Below are positions 36,775 to 47,632 of a DNA stretch of 64,000 nt, in pieces. The notes under the pieces were generated by a model. That model was not told the DNA's origin. It saw nothing but the letters and a program-made list of their open reading frames with translations, and ran no database searches. The position numbers and the translations under genes are program-made. The first letter of the stretch is position 1, and the number at the start of each line of letters is the position of its first letter. Origin of the DNA: Fragum whitleyi (taxonomy: Eukaryota > Mollusca > Bivalvia > Cardiida > Cardiidae); the NCBI GenBank assembly GCA_948146395.1, contig OX411547.1:58731066-58795065 (forward strand). Reading direction: 5' to 3'.

Positions 36775-37002
36775 TATCCAACGGAATTTTGAGTGTGATA
36801 TTTCATGATGATGAAGCTAAAATATACCACGATAATCTTATGTGTATATAAATTTAATATTGGAAATGCCTTCAATTATTACGATTCTGCATTATTTGCT
36901 TTGCGAAATGGATTAAACAGACTGTACTAAACAATGACACCCAAATTAAAGATATTAATCTACTCTCCGACACTTGTCCTGTTTTAAAGATGAAAAGGAA
37001 CA

Positions 37003-37112
37003 TGAAACGTTTAGCATTTGTACCCCGCTTTGCATTTTCTGTTACGTGCAAAGTTGGGTATGATAATTACAATTCGCAAACGTTTTTTTTACATCCTGAA
37101 TACAGGGCCATT
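37003..37112. repeat. MITE-6 copy, diverged
   Basis: TACCCCGCTTTGCATTTTCT with GTGCAAAGTTGGGTA, and the end ACATCCTGAATACAGGGCC. Confidence 0.65.
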
Positions 37113-37192
37113 CATCGGTTTCAATGTTTCTGTAAGAGAGTACATGTAGCGAAGATTGCTGAAATTGAAGTCTATAAAAGGATATGCTGATT

Positions 37193-37262
37193 TTTACGGT
37201 GTTAAACACCACTTTCAATAATATTTCAGTCATAAAGCGGAGACTAGAGCACCTAACAAGTT
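37193..37262 (-). repeat. SINE tail fragment
   Basis: TTTTTACGGTGTTAAACACC then CTTTCAATAATATTTCAGTC and GAGCACCTAACAA match the SINE 3' part. Confidence 0.7.
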
Positions 37263-37409
37263 TTGTACATAAGTTATGTGCTCTCTTTTCTCGTAGTCTG
37301 ATACATGTACCTGTCTGTTACGCAAATTTGAAATGTTTGCAATCAGACTCATATGTTTTAAAGTAAATATCATTAACGTTAACGTTTTTAGAAGATCCTT
37401 ATCAAAAGA

Positions 37410-37594
37410 TTGATTGATTGAATGGGGTTTTACGCCGCTTTCAACATTATTTCAGTTATATCGCGGCGGCTGGAGCACCTAACAATGGGTTCCTGGTATT
37501 TCTAACGTCAGTACTACCATTACATCCTTTCCTAGCCTCCAGCTACTATCTCACATAGATCTACGATTATCGACCCATTGGTGAGAGACAAATC
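37410..37594 (-). mobile_element. 5'-truncated SINE with 13-bp target duplication
   Basis: CCTTATCAAAAGA lies at 37397-37409 and 37595-37607. The tail and body are present (TTGATTGAATGGGGTTTTAC, CGGCGGCTGGAGCACC) but the tRNA head is absent. The perfect duplication means truncation happened at insertion. Confidence 0.9.
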
Positions 37595-38460
37595 CCTTAT
37601 CAAAAGAAGGGTAATATACATTGTAAAACCATTAAGAAATATTAGACATGACAGATTTACTAAGTATTGTGAAATTTACATTCTTTTCCCTGTTGCTTTT
37701 GTAACACAATCTAGGGCTTCATGGGTCGCGGCTTTTTCACTGTCAGCGGGTCTACGTGAAATATCGTGGTAAATCATCTTATTTCATTGTGGACTCTCAG
37801 ATTACTGAATAATTATTATCTCTCCTATAGACCCATATACCCAAAATATACCAACCGCTTTTTATATAGTCTCTTAGTGCATTTACGGATGATATAACTT
37901 TTTGAAAGGTTCATATTTGAAGAAATAATTCAAGTTACGTTTGAACTCAAAGTTTTTTGTCAAGTAGAAAGGCAAATGTCATAAAGAAAAGAAAAAAAAA
38001 CCAAATTGTGTTTGTAAAGCTTAAATACCAAAGCCACTACCATTTTTTCAGATATTTTCAACATATTTAGCATCGGAAAATTATCTTGACAGATGACCTT
38101 CAAAGTTATACCAACAGAAAGAGTTTGTTACAAGCAATGCTCATGTGAAATATGAAGGCTATATCCCCTTCAAATATGTGATAATGTTGTAATTCTGCCG
38201 GACGAGCGGACAAACGGATAGTCCGACAGATCAAAAACATTATACCTTCGATCTATCGATGAAGAGGCAAAAAACCCGTAAAATTTAATAAGTGTACGCC
38301 ATTGCCTATTTGAAGAAAACCTATCTCTCTAGACGATATAATCCCGTTTAGTTTACACTTGGAAAGTGTGTTCTGAGATATGCTTAAGAAAATGTGGCGA
38401 AGAGAACTTCAATAAAACTTTACTTATGGTATTTATCATCTCCAAAACAATGTGCTACCA

Positions 38461-38695
38461 CAGAGAATATATACTGTATTTTTAAGACAAAAAAACGTGA
38501 AAATGGTACCACTTATCAAAATCGTCGTCAAATTTTACACGAGCCGATGCCACATCGGCCTCCGGGGAACTATTTTCTCGCGGCGGACGTGGATATTTGG
38601 AATATTGAGTGATCTTTCGGTGTTAGTGTTCGCAGAGAAAACTAAACCAGTCTCTTTCACAATTCCATATGAATTCAGTAATGGCCATCGTAAAA
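38461..38695 (+). other. Coding-like segment, unresolved
   Basis: After a weak acceptor GTATTTTTAAG one plus frame reads KKRENGTTYQNRRQILHEPM, then PHRPPGNYFLAADVDIWNIE and a stop at 38612. The overlapping next frame also stays open to a GTAAAA donor-like site near 38692. Local GC content is higher than the surroundings. Neither frame is clearly right. Confidence 0.2.
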
Positions 38696-39045
38696 AAAAC
38701 CTTAAAGACAAATTTACAATATGAAATATTAAAGGAAACTAGTAGAAAAGTTCCGATGGGCAAATATAGGGCGAGAAAGAAAATATAGCTGTTAAAAAGA
38801 TCCCAAAGCTAATTCTAGACGTCTTTTTTTTCAATAAACTTTTCCTTTATCCAGTACCAAGCAGACGAATGGCGCTACATTATAAACGCGAAAAAGGGGA
38901 CCCCTTAAAATGATAATTGAAACAGAAAGAGATTTGTTCCATAAGAGTTCAACCGGAAGTCACTAAAATGAGTACAGAAAGATGTGCTGCCCATTTAAAT
39001 TTGAAAATAAAAAAAAAATGCTGAAAGTGCAAAAAACATAGAATC

Positions 39046-39085
39046 TATTCAGCCTGCACTATATGTGCAGTCTGACTAGAATCAA
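39046..39085. repeat. CAGNCTG palindrome
   Basis: TCAGCCTGCACTATATGTGC and AGTCTGACTAGAATC; it coincides with the left boundary of the 225-bp duplication. Confidence 0.55.
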
Positions 39086-39757
39086 TATTTTACGCATTAC
39101 TTTGATGAGCCCTTTGCCTTCGACGGGTCACAAATATGAAAGTAATCTAAAAAAGAAACAAACAAAAAACCAAGTGCCCGTTTTACTAAACTTCTTACGA
39201 AAAAAATTATCGTAAGTCAAAATCACAAATCGTACCTGGTGTTTTTATTCATTGTCAGATTCTGTCTTGCAATATCTCATTGGAATCGTCTAAAGGAGAC
39301 GATTCCAATAAGATGATGCTTGGCAGAATTCCATATTTCGTTACTTCTGTAGAAGCAACTTTAATTTTTGACTTACGCAAAAAATGATCGTAAGATGTTT
39401 AGTAAAACAGGCCCCTAGTGTATACGGGACCATAGATATATCTACGTTACTTTTCTGTTAAAGTTGCTTCAATGAATTTCCGTAGTAAAAGGATCAATTG
39501 ACGTATATTCAGGAGAAATCGTTTTTCAGCGCGCAGTCTAACTAGAATCGATATTTTACGCATAACTTAGATGATCCCTTTGCCTGTGACGGATCACAAA
39601 TATGAAAGCAATCTAAAAATCAAACAAACAAACAAAAACAAGTGTATACGGGACCATAGATATATCTACGTTACATTTCAGCTAAAGTTGCTTCAATTAA
39701 TTTCCGTAGTAAAAGGATCAATTGACGTATGTTCAGGAGAAATCGTTTTTCAGCACG
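39067..39757. repeat. Direct duplication of about 225 bp
   Basis: Copy 1 (39067-39532) and copy 2 (39533-39757) are adjacent. Both start GCAGTCT.ACTAGAATC and end GGAGAAATCGTTTTTCAGC. Copy 1 is longer only because MITE-3 (39176-39416) is inserted in it. Confidence 0.88.
39176..39416 (+). mobile_element. MITE-3 copy inside a duplicated segment
   Basis: TIRs are CCCGTTTTACTAAAC on the left and GTTTAGTAAAACAGGCCCC on the right, followed inward by TTACG and GTAAGTCAAAAAT motifs. The central hairpin is GGAATCGTCTAAAGGAGACG plus ATTCC. It is absent from the paralogous copy of the surrounding DNA at 39533-39757. Confidence 0.88.
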
Positions 39758-39837
39758 TGTTATTTACTGCCGCATATTTATTTTATGCTAATCTTTGTAA
39801 TTAATGATTTTACTTTGTGCGTATTTGCAAGATTTAC

Positions 39838-40427
39838 CTATACATCCGCTGTTACTTACATGTATTCAAAGTCGAGTCATAAATGAAGGTGATTATTGAT
39901 TAATGCATGTATGATACGAATACATCTACATTGAAAATGATTGTATCAAACTTAACTATTTTTCCCCTTTTTTTTCCAAACTGATTTCTATACATCCGCT
40001 GTTACTTGCATGTATTCAAAGTCGAGTAATAAATGAAGGTGGTTATTGATTAATGCATGTATGATACGAATACATCTACATTGAAAATGATTGTATCAAA
40101 CTTAACTATTTTCCCCCTTTTTTATCCAAACTGATTTCTATACATCCGCTGTTACTTGCATGTATTCAAAGTCGAGTCATAAACGAAGGTGGTTATTGAT
40201 TAATGCATGTATGATACGAATACATCTACATTGAAAATGATTGTATCAAACTTAACTATTTTCCCCCTTTTTTATCCAAACTGATTTCTATACATCCGCT
40301 GTTACTTGCATGTACTCAAAGTCGAGTCATAAATGAAGGTGGTTATTGATTAATGCATGTATGATACGAATACATCTACATTGAAAATGATTGTATCAAA
40401 CTTAACTATTTTCCCCCTTTTTTTATT
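39838..40427. repeat. 150-bp tandem array, about 3.9 units
   Basis: TACATCCGCTGTTACTT starts at 39841, 39991, 40141 and 40291, giving an exact 150-bp period. Units differ at only a few positions and end in a C/T-rich stretch TTCCCCCTTTTTT. Each unit contains AATGCATGTATGATACG and GATTGTATCAAAC. Satellite-like; no coding. Confidence 0.95.
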
Positions 40428-40689
40428 AAAAATGCTTTCCGTTCAAAGGACTTAATTGTTATGAAATTAAATTCATAACTACAACATATACCAAGATAAA
40501 TAGATAGGTTATGTAATGAAACTGCAGTAGATGTGGAAAAAAATAGCTCGTTCCAGAACTGTATCATTACAGTTCGATGGTAAAACATTTCGTTTAATGA
40601 TTTCCTATATTGATAGTTGAATACGGCTGTTCGCAAATAAAAAATGAGTTAATATGCAGCAGAAGAGTGCGTGAAGATTTGGCACTAAA

Positions 40690-41020
40690 ACAAGAGCACC
40701 ACCTACGGGTGCCTACTCTCGGCTGTCAAGTGCAGGATGGTGGGAAAAAATCTAAGTCGAAAAAGGGGCATAATTTGCACAAAATGTATCTAGAGTTATC
40801 CCCCTTCATAGTATAGGTTGCTCTTTTGATGGTGAACATGTGTGCCAAGTTTCAAGTGAATGCCTTTAGTAGAACTAGAGATATAACAAAATGTCAAAGT
40901 TTTCGCACGACGACGACAACGACTACGACGACGACAAAGACGACAACAACGACAACGACGACGACACGGAGGCTATAGCAATACCTCAAGTTTTCTCCGA
41001 AAACAGCTGAGCTAAAAAGC
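40690..41020 (+). repeat. Dispersed element with GAC microsatellite
   Basis: Starts with hairpin GAGCACCACCTACGGGTGC. Continues with AAAAAGGGGCATAATTTGCA, GTGCCAAGTTTCAAGTGAAT, then a (GAC)n tract (about 40903-40970) and GGAGGCTATAGCAATACCTC, ending near GAGCTAAAAAG. A related, strongly diverged reverse copy is at 10905-11015. A family I associate with bivalves; class unknown. Confidence 0.6.
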
Positions 41021-41127
41021 TATTTTGGTCGTCGAGCGAATAAGACTATATACGACTAATGTATACTTCGTTTACAAGGTTTAGGTCGCCAATTGACAAA
41101 AGCCTGAATTTTTGGGAATTTTTTTCA

Positions 41128-41535
41128 CAGTTATGAAAATCGTCAAATTGACAAGATGGATGATTTGGGAATGATTTTGAAGTGAAATTGAATTAGTGTG
41201 GAGCGAGTTATGAGTGAACTTCAAGGGAGGTAAACCAATATCGAAAATCTTGTTCAAGGTGAACAAAATTAGCGATATTTATTACCCCCCTTTAATAAAA
41301 TGTACTTATTATTTTGTTTGTGTGTCTCTTTAACCAATCAGACACTTTGAAATTCACATCAGCAAATAAAAAACGTAGAATAATATGAACGATTTGATTA
41401 AAATGTTGACCGATTCGTACGATGTCGAAATGTTTTCTAATAATTTAGAACGTTTTTGATCGATTTGAGTCTCGATTGAGCGAAATTGAATTATTTTGAT
41501 CGGAATGAGTGTCAAATTCAGGGTGTTATTAACTG
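41128..41535 (+). mobile_element. MITE-1 copy (subfamily b)
   Basis: Left end CAGTTATGAAAATCGTCAAA, right end AGGGTGTTATTAACTG followed by TA. The inner hairpin is at about 41224-41290. The subfamily b block CCAATCAGACACTTTGAAATTC is present. Confidence 0.88.
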
Positions 41536-41539
41536 TAAT

Positions 41540-43085
41540 AACTCAGAACTAGATCAACTTTATCTTACTTTAAAGGCATTCTTTTCAAGTTCCCCATGGC
41601 GAGGGTCAAGTTCTCGAACTGTAAATAATTTGATATCATGATATACACGGTATGACTGTCTTAATCATTTGGAAACCTCGGTTAACACCTTTCAAGTTCA
41701 CTGCCCCTGAGACATTTCAAAACTATTACGGTTCCACTACCTTAAATGCCACAAGTGCCCATACAATGCTGCATTTAAACACTGCGATTATTTCCGTCCG
41801 CTAGAAATCTAAAAGGAAAAAGACGCTATCGGGAAAACACGAATCATACCGACTTCAATTCTTTTTTATCAGGGGTTGACTATCTTAAAGGCATTCTTTT
41901 CTAGTTCCCCACAGAGAGAGTCAAGTTTTCGAACTGTAAATAATTTTCTATCATGATATACGAGGTCTGGCTGTCGTTAACACGCATGCATGTCTACATG
42001 CTACTTCGCGCTTGCTCACACACGCGCACTTATGTAGACTGATAACAACCTTGATAAACGGCCGCCAGCTTTCACGTAAATATAACTAGAAAAAATAAAC
42101 TGAAAGAAACATGGATTAGTTTTGCTTGTTTGTTCGTTTAAGTTTTTTTGTTGTTTTTTTTTTTTTTTTGCAAGATTGTTTTCTCGACACGCATGCAGTT
42201 TTCGCAATTATAGCGCGATAGCTGATAGTGTTTTGTTGTTCTCGTTCTTGTTGTTTGGGGTGGGGGTGGGGGTGTCAACTTTGAAAATTGATTTTTTTTT
42301 TTTTGACAAGTCATGAAACGAAGGCGCGGGAAAAATTGTATGATAAATTTTTTGAACCACATTAGTTAGAAAAAATATTTCTTAAAAATCTTATCATTAT
42401 TATAATTTAAAATAAAGATCCCAAAAATGGAATTAGTTCTACGAACATCTTTTTGATTTTATTTTTTTTTCTGTCTTCATTTATCTATTCATTTTTGTAT
42501 TTTTTTGTGTGTGAGTTCTAAATTATGTTCATGGATGTATGAATGAAATGAATAGATGTTTTTTAGACAGAACGTAACCAAATCACAAAGAAAAGTTCCA
42601 GTTTTTCCAGAAAACAAAATCGATTCAATTCGATAAAAAACAAAAAAATATTTGTCTACAGCTCCAAACAGCATTCAAGATCTTCGAAATGCGTTAACCA
42701 CTACATCGTATAAACGCCAATGAACAACCAAGCTATTTTCTATAGCTTAGAAAATATTACAATCAACATGCCAAATATCATCGTCCGGTTAACCTGTCCA
42801 TAGTATTTATTTAGTACATATTTCACACACAGCGTGCCAAATACGCATCTTGTATAACAGGTATGAATCCAGAGCAGCTTGTCTAAAATTGTCTCATTAC
42901 ATGTATATTTTATAATAATCCGATTGAAAGACTATAAAAGTAACGGATGACTAGCCTTCCACGGCCCTTGAGTTCCGACATGGCAGACCGCCTTCGATTT
43001 TGTTGTTGTTGTTGTTGTTGTTGTTTTAAAAAATGCCGTTTGTCTGCAAAAGATATCATTGGGGTCATAAAAAGAGTAATTCGAT
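41540..43085. other. Unassigned AT-rich DNA
   Basis: Holds a MITE-4 half (41672), several T- and A-runs (42150-42310), a short G/T-rich block near 42257 and a (GTT)n run at about 43003-43024. A second copy of GGCATTCTTTTCWAGTTCCCC at about 41575 and 41890 shows a local duplication. No gene seen. Confidence 0.5.
41672..41745. repeat. MITE-4 half
   Basis: GGAAACCTCGGTTAACACC and ATTACGGTTCCACTACC; one half only. Confidence 0.6.
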
Positions 43086-43087
43086 GG

Positions 43088-43143
43088 TTGGCGACTTAAA
43101 CACCGCAACTACAGCTTATTCAAGCTGTAGTTACGGTGTTTAA
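43088..43143. repeat. ACTACAGCTT palindrome
   Basis: TTAAACACCGCAACTACAGC and its complement ending GGTGTTTAA, followed immediately by a MITE-4 copy. Confidence 0.75.
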
Positions 43144-43302
43144 GGTAGTGGACCTGTAAACGTTTCGCAACATTTTGGAAGCAATGAACTTTCACAGTCT
43201 TAACTGAGGTTTCCTAATGATTTTCATTAGGAAACCTCGGTCAACATTGTGTAAGATCACGAGTTCCGAAATTCTCCGGAACTATCATAGGTCCACTTTT
43301 TA
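43143..43302. mobile_element. MITE-4 copy, complete
   Basis: Ends GGTAGTGGACCTGTAAACG and CATAGGTCCACTTTTT. Central hairpin GAGGTTTCCTAATGA/TCATTAGGAAACCTC. It directly abuts the ACTACAGCTT palindrome at 43093. Confidence 0.82.
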
Positions 43303-43509
43303 AGCCGCCAAGCTACGAATTACGAAGGTAAATAATGTAATAGGTATCGATGTTTTGCAAATCGTTTGCTGATAAGCCAAGTAATATATTTTTATTGATA
43401 AATGGATTTTGACTTCTTACTTTAACAAGCCTTAGATTAATCAGGTGGTACAATTGCATGGATTTACAGTACCATTTCTTAAAGTAGATACTTTTGTTTG
43501 AAGATGGTA

Positions 43510-43645
43510 TTGTGCCGCTTTTAACCATTTAGCCATAATGCAAAGGCTAGTGCATCTACCAATGAATTCCTGGTATTTCTCGCACCAGTACTACCATACT
43601 ATCATTTCCTAGCCTCAAGCTGCTATTCCACTTAGGTTTGAAAAG
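43510..43645 (-). repeat. SINE 3' fragment
   Basis: GTGCCGCTTTTAACCATTTA, AATTCCTGGTATTTCTCGCA and TTTCCTAGCCTCAAGCTGCT match the family. No head. Confidence 0.75.
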
Positions 43646-44047
43646 TTTCAACCTACAAGGGTTTAGTTTATTTCAAATTAACGTGCGTTGTTGTTTTGTG
43701 ATTTATTTGTCGGTGAAAATCACTCGATCATAATACATTCAATTAAATCATGCTCACCCACGCATGTAAGTTTACATCGCTTTAGAAATTTTATGAGCAA
43801 AAAATAGAAAATTACGTATAAAATGTGAGCCGAACCCAAATAAGTGATGTGAAAAGACATTCCTTTTCGTGTAACCCTGTATGTTCCGTGCGAAAACTAA
43901 ATGAGAAAATATGAAATAAGATGTTACAAAAATCATTGAAATAGTTATGTGGAATTCAGAGCGATTCAAATATTTGCCAATTTGTGGCATTTTCAACAAT
44001 TCAACACGTGCGTGAAATATAAATTGAGCAACCTAGACATCCACATA

Positions 44048-44466
44048 CAGTTAACAACATCGTGAAATTGACAAGGTGAATGATTTTGGAATGATTTAGG
44101 AATGAAATTGAATGAGTGTGAGGAGCGAGTTTTGAGTGAAGTTAATGGGAGGTAATTCAATATTGCAAATTTTGTTCAGGATGATTACCTCCCTTTAATA
44201 AAAAAAAATGCATACATGTTATATACATAGCTTCCTATTTCTTCAAGAACCTATGAGGCGCTAACGATACGAATTATGTCAGTGAAATCACGATTTTCTC
44301 TATCAAAATTTATTATGAATGTGTTGTTGATTCTATGTTTTTCAATGGGTTTGGGCGTTTTTGAATGGTTTGAGTGAGTGTTTGGAATGATTGATTGGAG
44401 CGCTGAGTGAGCGATTAAGAATGGTTTTGATTAAGGTGAAGGTCAATTTCATGATGTAATTAACTG
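44048..44466 (+). mobile_element. MITE-1 copy, near consensus but hairpin arm lost
   Basis: TA-flanked, with ends CAGTTAACAACATCGTGAAA and TTTCATGATGTAATTAACTG. It matches the family consensus closely except that the inner hairpin lacks most of its second arm: GCAAATTTTGTTCAGGA joins directly to TGATTACCTCCC. Confidence 0.92.
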
Positions 44467-44544
44467 TATGAAGTTTAGAATATCATCATTCATTTTGTGA
44501 GAACTTTGAGTCACTTTCCATCTACAGAGCACAAAGTAACGACT

Positions 44545-44592
44545 CTGATTAGACTTGCGACTGCGCAGTCTGATCTTAGTCTAAACTTTGAG
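44545..44592. repeat. CAGNCTG palindrome
   Basis: GATTAGACTTGCGACTGCGC and AGTCTGATCTTAGTC. Confidence 0.5.
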
Positions 44593-44859
44593 CACATGTG
44601 AAATTGTTTAACGCACAGGCTAATATACATAATTTATCATAGAGGATATTAAAAGCTTCTTAAAGATATAAGGAACTTTTACCACGGTTAAGCAACAAAT
44701 TTTTAGCTCTGCTTTAAAGTTTCAAACTTTAAGTAAAAGACATATATCGTTTGTAGTTTCAGACATTTAAAGATTTTATTCGGATATAATTTCATATCTT
44801 TTCACCCTCTAGATCTACTGTTCTTTAAGTGTTTACATGACCTCAGCAATAAACTTGAC

Positions 44860-45065
44860 TAACAAATAAAGTTCTGTTCTGTTCAGTTCAGTTCAGTTCG
44901 GTTTGACTTATTTCGACCCCCGGATATGTTTTAGATACAGTTAGGTCGCAAGAACATTCTATAAAAGCAGAACTTGTATCACAAATAAAGTTCCGTTATA
45001 ATCAGTTCTGTTGGGCTCATTTCGATCCAATTAGAACCGGATATTTTTGGTAAGGTTGCAAAACT
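44860..45065. repeat. Imperfect direct repeat around ATAAAGTTCYGTT
   Basis: AAATAAAGTTCTGTT with ATTTCGACCCCCGGATAT near 44870-44935 recurs as AAATAAAGTTCCGTT with ATTTCGATCCAATTAGAACC near 44980-45050, spacing about 115 bp. Confidence 0.55.
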
Positions 45066-45384
45066 AATGTAACATCATTTCGTACAAACGAAGGAAATAT
45101 CTTTTATCAAAATGCCCTTGACATTGATGTAAAAAAATACCGCGTTTTCAGCTGACGCCAAGGATAGTGCTTTGTGCTCATTTCTGATTAGAAATTTGTA
45201 GGTTTCATTATTGGTAAGTCCATCGACCTTTGTAATTCAGCTGAAATCCTAATTAATTGGTATTTTTAGTATATTATTAGGGTGTTGTAGAACCATACAC
45301 AGATTTATTAGTTCACGTATGGTAACTTCAGTTTGTGAAAGCAACGTTGAAGGCAAGCGTTTTGAAATACGTGTACTTTAAAAA

Positions 45385-46600
45385 AAATAATACCATCTGG
45401 GGAAAGACACGTTTTACATAGAGTTAAGGTGGCAATGGACGGCGGCCTCCCGACTCTATAAACCGGAAGTGGGTTTTCGTTTATTTTACGGCTCTTTTTG
45501 CGCGTTGTTTAAAAAGACCGGTTTTCGTAAGATTCTGCTTATGAAAATAACGTAGAATAATGATGGTAAAATTTCATAACTTAGCTTCTTTTCAACATTT
45601 GATATCAATTGAATGACTGGATCATTAAATTTAACAATAAAATGCGTTAAAAGCGTCATTTAAACAGGAGGGGTCACTGAAAAATAACGAAAACTTTCTT
45701 ATTTGCATGGAAAGGTATGCTGAATTTTTTACCAAATAGAGGAAAAATATGGGTTTGAAACATATCGGAGATTAAGAAAATTTCATTGGGTAATTTCTTC
45801 AAAAAATAGGTTTTTGTTGCATTTTTACCCCGTAAAATTACAAAAAATCGTGCATTTTTAATTTTTGAAGGCAAAATGTGCAAATATAATCGAGCAAAGA
45901 CGGATTTTTTGGCAACGTCCATTGTGTACGTGCATATGGTCTATCAAAATGTATGTGTTTTATAGTTATAAGCTGGTACTGAGTTTATACTAGACCTAAA
46001 ACGAATATAACCGTTTTACTGAAAAATGGCCAATACCACCCAAGGGCAGATAACTCTAGCATGAAAACGAGCATGGAAAGGTACCTTAAAATTTTGATAT
46101 AATGACAACACAATGTAAATCTACAACATATGTGAGCAAGAAAAAAATTCATTGGGCGAAAAAAAATGACGCCATGTGTCCATTGCTACCTTAATTGCAA
46201 GAAACGTGGTTTTGCTATGATGTTGATCTGTTTAACTGGCCATTTCTTATAGAAATATTCAATTTCAGTTCATAACTAGAGATCTACGCTTGCAGTGCGC
46301 TGAATATAAGCAAGAATCATATTGTACATTTTAAATACCATCTGAAGGAAGACACATTTAACATTGGAGTAAGAGTTAATTGCATCGAACGTATATTTTC
46401 TATGATGTATATCAGTAAAACTGGCAGTTTCTCATGAAAGATTCCATTTTTTAAGTCCACGCTTGCAATGCGCTGAATATAAGCAAGAATCATTCGTTGC
46501 ATTTTAAAGACCATCTGGAGGAAGGCACGTTTAACACGGGGGTAAGAGTTAATTGCTAGGAACGTGGTTTTGCTATGATGTATATCTGTTAAACTGACAT
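45385..46600. repeat. Tandem repeat of about 175 bp, about 2.4 units, interrupted by a TTAA element
   Basis: Markers ACCATCTG at 45392, 46337 and 46510, GAGTTAATTGC at the unit ends, and GCGCTGAATATAAGCAAGAA in each unit. The spacing between the last two units is 173 bp. The first unit is split by the element 45428-46190. Confidence 0.85.
45428..46190. mobile_element. TTAA-flanked DNA element of 763 bp, GGTRGCAATGGAC ends
   Basis: TTAA lies at 45424-45427 and 46191-46194. The inverted ends are GGTGGCAATGGAC and GTCCATTGCTACC. The element interrupts one unit of a tandem repeat; two later units carry the uninterrupted site GAGTTAATTGC, so the TTAA duplication is shown directly. It encodes no transposase; the one 82-codon minus frame inside is AT-driven. 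Confidence 0.9.
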
Positions 46601-46754
46601 GTCAAACACACAATCTGGCATTTCCTAACAAGTGTTCAGATTTCCTTATGTCTGCGAGGAGTACAGGTGTATTTTACGTTACTGCCATCTGCTCGACTTC
46701 TGTTTATGTTGTTTTAGCGTTTTTTGGTAGTCAAAGCAAAGAAGGTGTGGTATA

Positions 46755-46816
46755 TCGTAAACCAAAATATCGAAACTACAGCTTTATTTAAAGCTGTAGT
46801 TTCGACATTTTAGTCG
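46755..46816. repeat. ACTACAGCTT palindrome
   Basis: AAAATATCGAAACTACAGCT and complement ending GTCGACATTTTAGTCGAC-like sequence; the core is perfect over TCGAAACTACAGCTTTA. Confidence 0.75.
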
Positions 46817-47575
46817 ACCGCTGTCGATATGACTTTCTTCTGAAGCTATTGATTGAGCTCAGTCTGCTTTGGTTACGTCAATCCACCCGTATGTGACATC
46901 TAAGTCTTTGTACGTTTAAAGATCATTGTGCTTGACGAATTAATATTTCATATGTTTATCAATGGGTAAACAATTTTTACTTCTCAGAAAAATCAAATGA
47001 AAGCTTTGTTTTCTCTGTTACTTGATTTATGATATGCGCGTTTAATCGCGTAATTTTTGCGTCAGTACATTTTCCCATCTTCGATAATAAAGGGGTTATT
47101 TGCGAAAACATATTTTTAGCGATAGAGAAATAGAGTAATATTCATTTACTTATTTCAGCCATATACCTAATTTCGCGTCTTCAATCACACGCGAATAAAA
47201 GCGAAAAATGTACTCTCGTTAATGAAACCTGATTTACGGTATTGTGTTTAGCGTTTATATGCTAAATACGTTAAAACGAGTCTCTCAATAGTATCTTCGT
47301 TCACGAACACAAGTTTTTACTCATCGATTTTCATCGAAGAAAATAAAATGAAGAAGTAAGAATCTACGAACTTTATAATAATGATATACATCATAACTAC
47401 TTTTCTCTGAGGTTTTTTTTATTTCTTTTTTTTTCACGTTATTGTATAAAAACGGACAAAAATGGAATGCAAATTAGCGCTGGAAATCAAATTTGTGAAA
47501 GCAATAGAGACATTATTTGTGAATCAGTATTTAATTTGGAAATATTACTCTTTTCTAGTATAAGAGGGAAGTTAA

Positions 47576-47632
47576 GGTTGTATAGACTAAAATCAGACTG
47601 CACATCTGTGCAGGCAGATCTTGGTCTATACC
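47576..47632. repeat. CAGNCTG palindrome
   Basis: TATAGACTAAAATCAGACTG and CAGGCAGATCTTGGTCTATA around CACATCTGTG. Confidence 0.65.

Noticed and set aside
39838..40427. CRISPR-like regular repeat
   Set aside because: Units are contiguous 150-bp tandem repeats without unique spacers, in a eukaryotic genome.
45135..45211. Possible exon ending at a strong GTAAGT donor
   Set aside because: All three frames between the acceptor CGCGTTTTCAG and the donor contain stops.
45674..45922. 82-codon minus frame inside the TTAA element
   Set aside because: AT-driven lysine/phenylalanine-rich frame with no transposase motif; too short for a transposase.
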